Position numbers and translations under genes: made by a program. The notes beneath the pieces are model-generated. The model made no database searches, was not told where the DNA came from, and worked only from the letters and a program-made list of their open reading frames with translations. A stretch of 64,000 bases of DNA from Virgibacillus sp. 7505 (GTDB lineage: Bacteria > Bacillota > Bacilli > Bacillales > Amphibacillaceae): assembly GCF_002272135.1 (NCBI RefSeq), contig NZ_NPBF01000025.1, positions 124,001 to 188,000 on the forward strand, written 5' to 3'. Below are positions 1 through 8,194 of this stretch, one piece after another (position 1 is the stretch's first letter; each line of letters starts with the position of its first letter).

Positions 1-1
1 A

Positions 2-1114
2 ACACTTGGTGAAGGAAAGCCTATACATATTGCTTTTTTGGCTGAATTAGACGCCGTGTATGCACCGTCACATTTCCGGGCTGATCCAGAAACTGGTGCT
101 GCTCATAACTGCGGGCATTACACACAGGTTGCCATTGCCCTTTCCCTTTATCGCCAGCTAGTCGATTCAAAGGCATATGAACAATTCGATTATACAATCA
201 GTTTTATTTTTGTTCCTGCAGAGGAATATCTGGATCTTGCTTTTCGTGATGAGCTGATGCAAAAAGGAATCATTTCACATTACGGCGGAAAACCGGAAGC
301 AATGAAGCTTGGTGTGTTCGATGATATCGATGTGAGTATTTGTGTGCATGCGATGGGCGGTGAATTTTCGAAACGGACCATCGAAATTGATTGTGATTTG
401 GCAGGTTTCCTATATAAGCGTTACACCTTTAAAGGAAAGTCTACACATGCTGGCTTCGATCCATTTTCTTCTGTCAATGCCTACAACATGTCTACGTTGT
501 TTCATACGGCGATAAGTCTCAGCCGGCAGCAGCTGGATGAAAAAGAAAAAGTCCGACTGAATCCAATTGTGATGGAATCTGATATGTCGACAAATGTCAT
601 ACCAAATCATATTAAAGTAGGAACTGATTTACGCACGTTATCGACATCATATATGCTGACAGTCGCAAAGCGATTGGATGCTGCGGCACAAGGCAGTGCA
701 ATGGCGCTCCAGGGTGAAGTTGAAATTGATACCCAATTGGGGTATTTACCGTTTCAGCAAAATCGTTATTTATCATCTTTTGTAAAGGAAGCTTTTGAAG
801 AAGAGGAACAGATTGAGGATATTTGGGAAGACAACAGCATTAGTGCAGCGGGCGATATTGGGGATTTGTCCTATATGATGCCGTGTATACAAATTGGCTA
901 CAGTGGTTTTACAGGTACGATTCATGGTGATGATTTCATCGATATCGACCCGGAATATATCTATGATATCTTCCCGAGGTTTTTGTTCCAGGTGCTTGAA
1001 AAGTTGAATGGCAAGATAGATAGAACAAAGCTGTACAAAAGGTCTTACGCGGAATATGTACAGTTGATTTCATCTATTTTAGAAAAAAAGGAGGAGCATG
1101 GTATTGAAGCGTAA
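2..1114 (+). CDS. M20 family metallohydrolase (amidohydrolase/aminoacylase type), 5' end missing
   Basis: The reading frame is open from the first bases of the window, so the N-terminus lies outside it. The visible part opens with the metal-site signatures of the M20 family: AELDAV followed by HNCGH, then PAEE (metal ligand and general base region), VHAMGG, and a late IHGDDF that supplies the last metal ligand. A central STHAG segment marks the dimerisation insert. Such enzymes cleave acyl or peptide amide bonds of small substrates in the cytoplasm. The stop overlaps the next gene by 17 bases, so it is the first visible gene of a three-gene unit with two membrane proteins, which suggests uptake and hydrolysis of a small amide. 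The substrate cannot be told. Confidence 0.85.
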   Translation, partial: TLGEGKPIHIAFLAELDAVYAPSHFRADPETGAAHNCGHYTQVAIALSLYRQLVDSKAYEQFDYTISFIFVPAEEYLDLAFRDELMQKGIISHYGGKPEAMKLGVFDDIDVSICVHAMGGEFSKRTIEIDCDLAGFLYKRYTFKGKSTHAGFDPFSSVNAYNMSTLFHTAISLSRQQLDEKEKVRLNPIVMESDMSTNVIPNHIKVGTDLRTLSTSYMLTVAKRLDAAAQGSAMALQGEVEIDTQLGYLPFQQNRYLSSFVKEAFEEEEQIEDIWEDNSISAAGDIGDLSYMMPCIQIGYSGFTGTIHGDDFIDIDPEYIYDIFPRFLFQVLEKLNGKIDRTKLYKRSYAEYVQLISSILEKKEEHGIEA

Positions 1115-1928
1115 TTATGTCATTTTACTTGTCTTCGCACTTATTGTTATTACCGCAGCAGAAATGATCGGGACACAATCCCTTTCGTTCGGAGCATTCT
1201 CTGTTTCACTGCTGCCGCTTGCTTTTGCGATTCTGATTACGATGATTCTTGGCTTACCATTCATTCGGAAAGGTTTTTTGAAAAAAATATACAGCAAAGT
1301 GAATGTGCAGTTTTCCAGCAAATATTTAATCTTTATCATGCTGCCGCTAATGGCAAGGTACGGAGCGGATGTTGCGCCGCAGCTGAGGGAAATCCTCAAT
1401 GTCGGATGGGTATTCATTGCTCAGGAACTTGGAAATCTTGGGACTGTATTATTAGGTTTGCCGGTGGCATTGCTTATCGGTTTGCGGAGAGAAGCTATTG
1501 GAGCGACACTAGGTCTTGGCCGGGAAGGGGAGCTTGCATACATATCGGAAAAGTACACACTGGAATCGAAGGAAGGGCAAGGAGTTTTGTCACTTTATAT
1601 TATCGGAACACTTTTCGGTACCATTTTCTTTAGTTTGATTGCACCGATTATGCTTGATATTGGTTTTCGTGTAGAAGCATTGGCGATGGCATCCGGAGTT
1701 GGTTCCGCGAGCATGATGACTGCCTCATCTGCAACGTTGATCGAACGGGTTCCTGAAATGGAAAGCACCATCCTTGGTTACGCCGCAGCAAGTCAGCTGC
1801 TCACCAGTTTCCTCGGAACTTTCACAATGGTGTTCCTGGCCGTCCCATTGCAGCGTTTCCTTTACAACAAACTGACGAGAACGAAAAAACAGCAGGAGGT
1901 GCCAACAGATGTCCGTGCAGCTGAATAA
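1098..1928 (+). CDS. DUF3100 family integral membrane protein
   Basis: A 276-residue, strongly hydrophobic protein with about eight predicted membrane segments and a glycine/serine-rich stretch GVGSASMMTASSA near residue 200. The overall pattern matches the DUF3100 family. The start is well supported by AAGGAGG eight bases upstream, inside the end of the hydrolase gene. Proteins of this family often sit beside M20 hydrolases, as here, so a role in transporting the hydrolase substrate or product is an inference; the family has no established function. Confidence 0.75.
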   Translation: MVLKRNYVILLVFALIVITAAEMIGTQSLSFGAFSVSLLPLAFAILITMILGLPFIRKGFLKKIYSKVNVQFSSKYLIFIMLPLMARYGADVAPQLREILNVGWVFIAQELGNLGTVLLGLPVALLIGLRREAIGATLGLGREGELAYISEKYTLESKEGQGVLSLYIIGTLFGTIFFSLIAPIMLDIGFRVEALAMASGVGSASMMTASSATLIERVPEMESTILGYAAASQLLTSFLGTFTMVFLAVPLQRFLYNKLTRTKKQQEVPTDVRAAE

Positions 1929-2394
1929 ATACGTTAAATATGGCCTTATCATTCTGCTTAGTACAGCTCTGATCCTCTTCACCCAGCAAATCAAGCTGCT
2001 CAAGAACCCTGAATCCACGCCCGTTGAATGGATGACAATTATGGGTCTACTGACATTATGGCTATTTTCGATGATCGGTGTGCTGCTGTCTGATTTAATG
2101 AAGAAAACGCCAGTAAAGATACTGCAAGAGTTTCCAATGCTTGGCTGGGTCGCTGTCACGTCCCTTATCTTGTGCATGTGCTTTGATTTCTTTGTAGAGG
2201 CAATTGGTTATGTGGACTTTCTTGCCATTACAACACCTATTTTAACGTTTGCAGGAATTTCAGTTGTGGATCGATTAGTTGATTTGCGCAAGACGTCCTG
2301 GAAAGTCGGTATTGTCGCAGTGTTTGTCTTTACCGGAACTTATGTCGGCAGTGCGCTACTGTCAGAGTTAGGGCTATATTTAGCTGGAAAGTAA
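1909..2394 (+). CDS. Small membrane protein, partner of DUF3100 protein
   Basis: A 161-residue protein with four likely membrane helices and no soluble domain. It overlaps the DUF3100 gene by 20 bases, has a purine-rich site (CAGGAGGT) just upstream, and is followed by a clear terminator, so it closes the operon. The coupling suggests the two membrane proteins form one complex. No family is recognised with confidence. Confidence 0.65.
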   Translation: MSVQLNKYVKYGLIILLSTALILFTQQIKLLKNPESTPVEWMTIMGLLTLWLFSMIGVLLSDLMKKTPVKILQEFPMLGWVAVTSLILCMCFDFFVEAIGYVDFLAITTPILTFAGISVVDRLVDLRKTSWKVGIVAVFVFTGTYVGSALLSELGLYLAGK

Positions 2395-2395
2395 G

Positions 2396-2419
2396 CTGGA
2401 GGTTATCCTCCAGTTTTTT
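2396..2419 (+). terminator. Rho-independent terminator of the M20/DUF3100 operon
   Basis: Perfect 7-bp stem CTGGAGG/CCTCCAG with a TTAT loop followed by six T, starting one base after the stop codon. Confidence 0.9.
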
Positions 2420-2739
2420 ATTTTTACTGATACTATCTGCCAAGGTTGTTGTGGCTTTCCTTTCGTCAGGTTCCAAATTTATTAAAAGTCTGATGATTTC
2501 CTTCGGCTCCAGAACGTTTCAGACAGCCGCTCAAAAGAATGTTATTTTTTGGGATTGATATCGAAATCTGGTACGTGTATCGGCACGATTAAATCTTAAA
2601 AGGGGTGCTGACAAGCACCCCTATTTTGTTAGGTCGAACTTTAGCAGAACATTCAAGGTCAGACAGAAAGTGCTTCCACCTGGAGGTCTGATCCTTTCCA
2701 AATATTGTTTGTGTTGATAGAATATTCTATATATATCTT
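2420..2739. other. Intergenic stretch with a second hairpin
   Basis: No convincing gene. A strong hairpin AGGGGTGCT/AGCACCCCT at 2601-2622 is followed by ATTTTGTT and looks like a terminator on the plus strand, yet no gene precedes it. Only short open stretches of under 20 codons lie upstream of it (about 2539-2590), so it may mark the end of a lost gene. Confidence 0.5.
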
Positions 2740-3189
2740 TTGTGGAAGGAGTTGCTTTTCATATATACATATCGAAATGATGTCAGAAAGGTTCTTATTC
2801 CTTATTTGCAGGAACTCTCTCCGCAGCAATGGGATGCTGATGCCTACCATAATACTATTTCCTGGGTAATCGAACATATGGCTCAAACGGAGGATTACTG
2901 GGTATTTCAGATCGGGCTGGGGGAAGAAAGCAGATTATCGGGAAGTGATCGGAATCCGTTAGAACAGTATCTCCAAATCAGGAAAGAGACTGATCAAGTT
3001 CTGAAATCTTTACAAGTAAAAGACTGGGACAGGCTGGTAGATGTTCCTGACTTCTCAGATGGATGGAAACCTCCATCTGAACCGACAATGCGCTGGCTGT
3101 TCCATCATGTCTATTCTCATGAAGCATATCATGCTGGTCAGATTGGCGTTATAGCAAGGTTGAATGGTTTTAATGGACCTCTGTTCTGA
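2740..3189 (+). CDS. DinB-like (DUF664-type) metal-binding protein
   Basis: About 149 residues forming the four-helix DinB fold typical of Bacillus damage-inducible-like and thiol-transferase-like proteins. The metal triad is visible: His46 in IEHMAQTEDYW, and His127 and His131 in SHEAYHAGQIG, the usual H-x3-H of the last helix. Length is normal for the family. The start is uncertain: only TTG codons at 2740 and 2752 are available after an upstream stop, and the purine-rich GGAAGGAG lies between them. Function unknown; many relatives are thiol-dependent transferases. Confidence 0.8.
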   Translation: MWKELLFIYTYRNDVRKVLIPYLQELSPQQWDADAYHNTISWVIEHMAQTEDYWVFQIGLGEESRLSGSDRNPLEQYLQIRKETDQVLKSLQVKDWDRLVDVPDFSDGWKPPSEPTMRWLFHHVYSHEAYHAGQIGVIARLNGFNGPLF

Positions 3190-3219
3190 TAGTCATAAAA
3201 ATATGGGGTGGTGTTAAAC

Positions 3220-3588
3220 ATGTTTCATACAGAACTATTCGTACGTGAGCTACCTGCATCCATGATTTTCTATCGGTGTCTATTCGGCAAAGGCTGTGCC
3301 GATTATGATGAGAAAAGAGCAGTCTTTAAGGGTGAGGATGGCGGGTCACTTTTGCTCACTGATGAATCCGTACTGAATGATGATCACTATTTTGCTGCTA
3401 TGGCTGAATCGAGGAAAGGAAAAGGCGTTGAACTAATTCTCCCTGTAAATGACGTGGAAATGGTATTTAACAAAATCCATCGTTTATATCCTCGACATAT
3501 TGAATCTGAACTTGCCGCTCGGCCATGGGGAAAACTTGATTTTCGTATTGTTGATCCTGATGGATATTATGTGCGCGTGACATCGTAG
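3220..3588 (+). CDS. VOC (glyoxalase/bleomycin resistance) family protein
   Basis: A 122-residue single-domain protein beginning FHTELFVRELPASMIFYRCLFG and ending with FRIVDPDGYYVRV, the two halves of a vicinal-oxygen-chelate fold. The ATG at 3220 is preferred over an upstream GTG at 3208 because GGGGTGG (3205-3211) is properly spaced from it. It follows the DinB-like gene by about 30 bases and may be co-transcribed. Substrate unknown. Confidence 0.75.
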   Translation: MFHTELFVRELPASMIFYRCLFGKGCADYDEKRAVFKGEDGGSLLLTDESVLNDDHYFAAMAESRKGKGVELILPVNDVEMVFNKIHRLYPRHIESELAARPWGKLDFRIVDPDGYYVRVTS

Positions 3589-3673
3589 TCTATAAAAGTT
3601 CTAACCACGCATTCTGTTAATTAGGAAATTCCATTTTAATTTAGTTCAACAATTTACTGAAAGGGAAGACGTT

Positions 3674-4153
3674 ATGGAACTAATTCACTTTCAAGAAACA
3701 TATGCAAGCTTGGTTGATGCCTATGTACTATCAGAAGAACAGCTCCGTTTTACTGCACATCCGTCCAAGAGTATCCCCTTATGCAAGGCCGAACCGAATC
3801 GTCACGCTATCTTAGGGGGAGAGAATGATCGTCTTGTCGTTTATTTCGCTTTACATGAACAGGAAGGCGTACAGCCATATTCCGATAATCCCAGAGCAAT
3901 ACTGCTGCGTACTTTATCCACGGATTACCATGAACTCGGAAAAGGGTACGGAAAAGCTGCGCTGCAGCAGCTTCCGGAATTTGTGCAATATCAATTTCCG
4001 CACATAAATGAAATTGTGCTTGCGGTGAATGTAGCGAATGAGTTTGCTCGTAAGCTTTACGTGAAGTATGGATACAAGGATACGGGACGCCGAGTTATCG
4101 GTTCGAAAGGGATGCTTATAGTGATGAGTTATCCATTAGAGGTTCGTGTATGA
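3674..4153 (+). CDS. GNAT family N-acetyltransferase
   Basis: A 159-residue protein with the acetyl-CoA binding core around residues 80-145: LRTLSTDYHELGKGYGKAAL gives the beta4 strand plus the G-x-G-x-G/A pyrophosphate loop, and FARKLYVKYGYKD is the usual C-terminal helix-strand. GGGAAGACG lies just before the ATG. It probably acetylates a small molecule or protein amine; the substrate cannot be inferred. Confidence 0.8.
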   Translation: MELIHFQETYASLVDAYVLSEEQLRFTAHPSKSIPLCKAEPNRHAILGGENDRLVVYFALHEQEGVQPYSDNPRAILLRTLSTDYHELGKGYGKAALQQLPEFVQYQFPHINEIVLAVNVANEFARKLYVKYGYKDTGRRVIGSKGMLIVMSYPLEVRV

Positions 4154-4224
4154 TAAAAACTTTTTTAAAAAGAATAATGAATCGGTTAAAAGTTATGCTG
4201 GACAATAATGAGAAGGCTCTTTTG

Positions 4225-4254
4225 TTGACAAGTACGTTTACTGGTAACTATATT
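4225..4254 (+). promoter_or_regulatory. SigA promoter with inverted repeat in the spacer
   Basis: TTGACA at 4225-4230 and TATATT at 4249-4254, 18-bp spacing. The spacer contains AAGTACG and the small inverted repeat TTAC-TG-GTAA (4238-4247), a plausible operator for the reductase gene that follows. Confidence 0.6.
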
Positions 4255-4300
4255 GATTACAGGTAATAGAATTAATTACATGAAGATGGAGGCTATACAT

Positions 4301-5161
4301 ATGAAACTCTTAGTAACAGGTGCTACTGGTAATCTAGGAAGTAAAATTGTGAAGAAATTACTGGAAACAGTTCCTGCTGGAGATATAGCGGTAAGTGTTC
4401 GTAATCCAGAAAAGGCCGAAGATTTGCGTGCACAAGGAGTAGAGGTGCGACAAGGTGATTTTGATCAGCCTGCATCTTTGGATAAAGCATTTGCTGGGGT
4501 TGACCGTCTATTGCTTATCTCTGCAGATGGAGACAATGACACACGCATTCGACAACACGCACAGGCAGTAGAAGCTGCAGTTAAAGCAAAAGTGAAATTC
4601 ATTGCTTACACAAGTCTTGTCAATGCACAGGAAAGTGAGCTGTTCCTGGCTCCGACGCATAAAGCTACAGAGCAAGCGATCATGGATACAGGGATTCCGT
4701 ATACGTTCCTTCGCAACAACTGGTACTTTGAAAATGAGGCTTCCAGTATTCAAGGAGTTCTTGCAGGAGCGCCTTGGGTCACATCTGCAGGAGATGGAAA
4801 AGTTGGCTGGGCATTGCAGCAGGATTATGCAGAAGCAGCGGCAGCTGTATTAGCAGGAGAAGGGCATGAAAACAAAATCTACGAACTGTCTGGACCGCTT
4901 CTTTCTCAAGCAGAAATTGCAAAAGAAGTAGGCAAAGTCCTGGGCAAGGAAGTGCAAGTGCAGCAAGTCGATGATCAAGCTTATGCTGAAATCATGAAGG
5001 AAGCAGGTGTTCCGGAGTTCCTTTTGCCAATGCTAGTTGATATTCAGAAAGGAATCCGAGAGGGTGCTCTGGAAGTAGCAAGCGATGATTTTGAAAAACT
5101 GCTTGGAAGACAAGTAACGCCACTTCGCAGAGGAATTGAACAGATAAAGGAACAAGCGTAA
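4301..5161 (+). CDS. NmrA/QorB-like NAD(P)H-dependent reductase
   Basis: A 286-residue atypical SDR. The N-terminus MKLLVTGATGNLGSK carries the Rossmann motif G7-A-T-G10-N-L-G13, and the rest (SVRNPEKAEDL, LRNNWYFEN, YELSGP) follows the pattern of QorB-type quinone reductases, which lack the usual Tyr-x3-Lys pair. The ATG at 4301 is chosen over an upstream TTG because of GGAGG at 4288-4292. A clean terminator follows, so it is a single-gene unit. It likely reduces quinones or related electrophiles, in keeping with the azoreductase cluster just downstream. Confidence 0.85.
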   Translation: MKLLVTGATGNLGSKIVKKLLETVPAGDIAVSVRNPEKAEDLRAQGVEVRQGDFDQPASLDKAFAGVDRLLLISADGDNDTRIRQHAQAVEAAVKAKVKFIAYTSLVNAQESELFLAPTHKATEQAIMDTGIPYTFLRNNWYFENEASSIQGVLAGAPWVTSAGDGKVGWALQQDYAEAAAAVLAGEGHENKIYELSGPLLSQAEIAKEVGKVLGKEVQVQQVDDQAYAEIMKEAGVPEFLLPMLVDIQKGIREGALEVASDDFEKLLGRQVTPLRRGIEQIKEQA

Positions 5162-5162
5162 A

Positions 5163-5189
5163 AAAGCTGGCCTATGGGCCGGCTTTTTT
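5163..5189 (+). terminator. Terminator of the QorB-like gene
   Basis: Stem AAGCTGGCC/GGGCCGGCTT with a short loop followed by TTTTTT. Confidence 0.9.
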
Positions 5190-5275
5190 GTACATAATTT
5201 TTCCTGATTTGGCTCATCCTAATACCTGTGCAAGGGAAAGGCGGCACAAGTATGAACTTGTTTAGGAGGATGACA

Positions 5276-5782
5276 ATGGGAATTTTGAGCGGAAACCCGC
5301 AGGATGAGCCGTTGCATTATGGCGAAGTATACGGATTGTGGACATTTGTTTTAACTGGTAATAAGATGATTGCAAATCATCAGATGCTATTGAATCATGT
5401 TGGTGATGATGACTTAAAGAAATTGATCGGCGAAGCAATTGATGGGGCTCAAGCAGAGGTTAAGCAAGTATCAGAGATACTGAAAGCAAATGGTATTGCG
5501 TTGCCTCCTGCTGCTCCGGAACCACCAAAAGTGGATCTGGAATCCATTCCGGTTGGAGCACGCTTTATTGATCCAGACGTAGCAGCTACGGCTTCTGCTG
5601 CAGTGGCTGCCGGCCTTGTCAGCTGCAGTACGATGATGGGTCAGTCTATCAGAGAAGACGTTGGCATGATGTTCGGACAGTTCCATACAAACAAAGCGAT
5701 GTTAGGTGCCAAATTCCTCAAGCTTATGAAGGAAAAGGGCTGGCTTATTCCACCTCCATTACATCAGAATCAAGAAGATTAA
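5276..5782 (+). CDS. DUF3231 family protein
   Basis: A 169-residue protein starting MGILSGNPQDEPLHYGEVYG, a recognisable opening of the DUF3231 family found in spore-forming bacilli. The fold is expected to be a helical bundle; a proline-rich hinge (PPAAPEPPK) lies near residue 80. ATG 5276 follows AGGAGG (5264-5269) at six bases and is preferred to upstream in-frame GTG and ATG codons. Relatives are loosely linked to spore coat or surface proteins, but the function is unknown. Confidence 0.75.
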   Translation: MGILSGNPQDEPLHYGEVYGLWTFVLTGNKMIANHQMLLNHVGDDDLKKLIGEAIDGAQAEVKQVSEILKANGIALPPAAPEPPKVDLESIPVGARFIDPDVAATASAAVAAGLVSCSTMMGQSIREDVGMMFGQFHTNKAMLGAKFLKLMKEKGWLIPPPLHQNQED

Positions 5783-5790
5783 GCTAAGGA

Positions 5791-5815
5791 AGCAGCCTGG
5801 ATAGGCTGCTTTTTT
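5791..5815 (+). terminator. Terminator of the DUF3231 gene
   Basis: Stem AGCAGCCT/AGGCTGCT, GGAT loop, then five or more T. Confidence 0.9.
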
Positions 5816-5831
5816 GTTGTACCTTCCCAAT

Positions 5832-5872
5832 AGTATCCTAAAAGATACTATGCCACTTTTAAGTGCGTACTT
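5832..5872 (+). promoter_or_regulatory. 41-bp element upstream of azoreductase, copy 1 (candidate HxlR-family operator)
   Basis: Contains TAGTATC-N6-GATACTA just at its 5' side, then CACTT-TT-AAGTG and GTACTT. By position-by-position comparison 34 of 41 bases are the same as the element at 7026-7066, in the same orientation relative to the downstream gene. A shared regulator, probably the HxlR protein encoded between them, is inferred. Confidence 0.65.
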
Positions 5873-5959
5873 GTTGCAGCGTCTAAAAAACTTAATAATA
5901 GTTAACAGGGGATTTAGGGGAATACGATCCTGAATGAGGAATAATGGAGGTTTTACAAA

Positions 5960-6598
5960 ATGAACGTATTAGTTGTCAAAGCAAATAACCGCCCAGCTTC
6001 TGAGGCGATTTCTAGCAAGATGTATGAAACTTTCATGCAGGAAATGGAAGGTGCAGAAAACCTTTCTATCACTACTTATGATGTATTCGCAGAGGATACA
6101 CCTTATTTCGGCCAAGAGTTGTTCGATGCTTTCGGTAAAGTACAAACTGGTGCTGAACTAAATGATACAGAACAGCGTCTATTGGCTGCAAAACAGAAAG
6201 CGATGGATCTTCTTACAGCAGCTGATGTAGTTGTATTCGCGTTCCCACTATGGAACTTGACTATTCCTGCTAAATTGCAAACATTCATCGACTATGTTTA
6301 TGCTGCAGGATTTGCATTCAAATATGATGCAGAAGGCAACATGATCCAATTGATGACTGACAAAAAAGCAATCTTCCTAAATGCACGCGGCGGCGTATAC
6401 TCTGCACCAGAAGCTGCACCAATGGAAATGGCTGTTAACTATATGCGTAATGTTTTCGGCGGTATCTTCGGAATGGAAATCATCGAAGAAGTAATCATCG
6501 AAGGTCATAATGCTTCTCCTGGCGAAGCTGCTTCTATCGTAGAAGCTGGTCTTGCACAAGTGAAAGAAGCAGCAGCACGTTTGAAAAACCAAGCATAA
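5960..6598 (+). CDS. azoR: FMN-dependent NADH:quinone oxidoreductase / azoreductase
   Basis: A 212-residue flavodoxin-fold enzyme of the AzoR family, full length. The N-terminal VVKANNRP loop binds FMN phosphate, PLWNLTIPAKLQTFIDYV is the family hallmark, and NARGGVYS lies at the isoalloxazine site. It reduces quinones by two electrons (and azo dyes) with NADH, protecting thiols from electrophiles. GGAGG precedes the ATG. It stands alone between the 41-bp element and a bidirectional terminator. In B. subtilis the HxlR-type regulators YodB and related proteins control azoreductases, and an HxlR gene lies immediately downstream here on the opposite strand. Confidence 0.92.
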   Translation: MNVLVVKANNRPASEAISSKMYETFMQEMEGAENLSITTYDVFAEDTPYFGQELFDAFGKVQTGAELNDTEQRLLAAKQKAMDLLTAADVVVFAFPLWNLTIPAKLQTFIDYVYAAGFAFKYDAEGNMIQLMTDKKAIFLNARGGVYSAPEAAPMEMAVNYMRNVFGGIFGMEIIEEVIIEGHNASPGEAASIVEAGLAQVKEAAARLKNQA

Positions 6599-6600
6599 TG

Positions 6601-6635
6601 AAAAAAGATGAACTGGCGACAGTTCATCTTTTTTT
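6601..6635. terminator. Bidirectional terminator between azoR and hxlR-type gene
   Basis: AAGATGAACT/AGTTCATCTT stem with A-run upstream and T-run downstream, serving both converging genes. Confidence 0.9.
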
Positions 6636-6637
6636 AT

Positions 6638-7006
6638 TTATTTAGCTTCCGCTTCATTTTGCTTCTTCGATTGCTTATGGATTGTGTGCTTAGCTCCCCA
6701 TACATGCATCGCATGCAGGATTGGTTCTAGGCTTCTGCCATACTCTGTAATAGAGTATTCTACTTTCGGAGGCACTTGTGCATATACTTTACGTTCGATG
6801 ATATCCTCTTCTTCCAATTCGCGCAGCTGGTTTGTCAGCATCTTCTGCGTGATACCGGGTAAACTTCGCTTCAGCTCATTGAAGCGCTGTGTTCCGCTGT
6901 TAAGCAGATGCAGCAGGATGACCGGTTTCCACTTTCCTACAAGAATACCAAGCGCGTCGGTCACTTTACACATTTCCGGTTGGATTTCTACAGGTACATC
7001 TTTCAT
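6638..7006 (-). CDS. HxlR family transcriptional regulator (YodB/CatR-like)
   Basis: A 122-residue winged-helix protein. LGILVGKWKPVILLHLL, RFNELKRSLPGITQKMLTNQ and VEYSITEYGRSLEPIL are the successive helix and wing motifs of the HxlR family. Cys13 in the segment PEMCKVTDAL sits where B. subtilis YodB and CatR have the thiol that senses quinones and diamide, so a redox switch is likely. It diverges from the monooxygenase gene across a 120-bp gap that holds copy 2 of the 41-bp element, and converges on azoR. The natural inference is that it represses azoR, itself and the monooxygenase operon. Confidence 0.88.
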   Translation of the reverse strand: MKDVPVEIQPEMCKVTDALGILVGKWKPVILLHLLNSGTQRFNELKRSLPGITQKMLTNQLRELEEEDIIERKVYAQVPPKVEYSITEYGRSLEPILHAMHVWGAKHTIHKQSKKQNEAEAK

Positions 7007-7025
7007 TTTATATCCCCCATTTCAC

Positions 7026-7066
7026 AGTATCCTTTTCTATACTATACCACTTTGAAGTGCGTACTT
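7026..7066 (+). promoter_or_regulatory. 41-bp element, copy 2, in the hxlR/monooxygenase divergent gap
   Basis: Shares AGTATCCT, ATACTAT, CCACTTT and AAGTGCGTACTT with copy 1 at exactly the same spacing; the seven differences fall mostly in the central CTTTTC region. The CACTT-TG-AAGTG inverted repeat is kept, which argues for protein recognition. Confidence 0.65.
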
Positions 7067-7126
7067 TCCAATAGGAGTGCTTTGGAGGATAATGGTTGTA
7101 AGATAAAGCTTTAAGGAGACAGGAGT

Positions 7127-8194
7127 ATGGAAAAATATCGCATTGATCCAAGTAAGGGAATGGAATTCGGAATATACACATTAGGCGACCATTTAGCAGA
7201 TCCGCGAACAGGAGAGCGTATCTCTGCCAAAGAAAGGATTCAGCAGATGGTACGGTTAGCACAGCTTGCCGATCAGGCTGGTATCGATTTCTTCAGTGTT
7301 GGCGAAAGCCATCAGCCTTACTTTGCATCACAGGCTCATGCTGTCATACTGGCAGCAATTGCGCAAGCTACGGAAAGAATCAAAATCGGAAGTTCCTCGA
7401 CAATCATTAGTACATCAGATCCTGTACGAGTGTATGAGAATTTTGCGACGCTTGACTTGATATCCAATGGTCGCGCGGAAATCATTGCCGGTCGTGCATC
7501 ACGTATTGGGTTGTTTGAATTGCTCGGATATGATCTGCATAACTATGAGGAACTATTCGAAGAGAAGTTTGATTTGCTGCTTCAGTTAAATGAGGAAGAA
7601 ATCGTCAATTGGAGCGGTGAATTCCGCAGACCTTTGCGAAACGCTGAAGTTTTGCCGCGTCCAGTAACTGGTTCTTTACCAATTTGGCGTGCTGTGGGCG
7701 GTACTCCAGCGAGTGCCGTGAAAGCAGGCTATGCTGGTGTACCTATGACAGTAGCGATGCTTGGTGGTCCGGCAAGTGTATTCAAACGAACAATTGATAC
7801 GTATAGGGAAGCGCTGGCAGCGCGAGGATTCGATCCTACTCAGCTGCCAGTAGCAACGACAGGATTCTTTTATGCAGCAGAGACAACGCAGGAAGCGTTA
7901 CGTGATTATTATCCGCACATTAATGAAGGTATGAAAAAGACGAATGGACAAGGGTTCCCAAAACAATTATTCGCACAAGGTGCCGATCATCGAAGCATCA
8001 TCAATGTTGGCAGTCCGCAGCAAATCATTGAGAAAATCCTCTATCAGCATGAGCAATTCGGTCATCAGCGTTATCTAGCTCAGCTTGATTTCGGCGGTGT
8101 ACCTTTCGAGAAAATGGAGCAAAACATCGAGTATATCGGTACTGAAATATTTCCGGCAATCAAGAAATATACGAAGCAGGGAGGCGCTGAATAA
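7127..8194 (+). CDS. LLM class flavin-dependent oxidoreductase
   Basis: A 355-residue luciferase-like protein with the expected TIM-barrel pattern: FGIYTLGDH, FFSVGESHQPYF, IKIGSSSTI, and the NGRAEIIAGRAS segment that marks the family. Such enzymes use reduced FMN and oxygen to oxidise small organic substrates. The stop codon overlaps the start of an FMN reductase (TAATG), which would supply the reduced flavin, so the pair forms a two-component monooxygenase. AAGGAGACAGGAGT precedes the ATG. Control by the divergent HxlR regulator is likely. The substrate is unknown; aromatic or quinone-like compounds would fit. Confidence 0.88.
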   Translation: MEKYRIDPSKGMEFGIYTLGDHLADPRTGERISAKERIQQMVRLAQLADQAGIDFFSVGESHQPYFASQAHAVILAAIAQATERIKIGSSSTIISTSDPVRVYENFATLDLISNGRAEIIAGRASRIGLFELLGYDLHNYEELFEEKFDLLLQLNEEEIVNWSGEFRRPLRNAEVLPRPVTGSLPIWRAVGGTPASAVKAGYAGVPMTVAMLGGPASVFKRTIDTYREALAARGFDPTQLPVATTGFFYAAETTQEALRDYYPHINEGMKKTNGQGFPKQLFAQGADHRSIINVGSPQQIIEKILYQHEQFGHQRYLAQLDFGGVPFEKMEQNIEYIGTEIFPAIKKYTKQGGAE

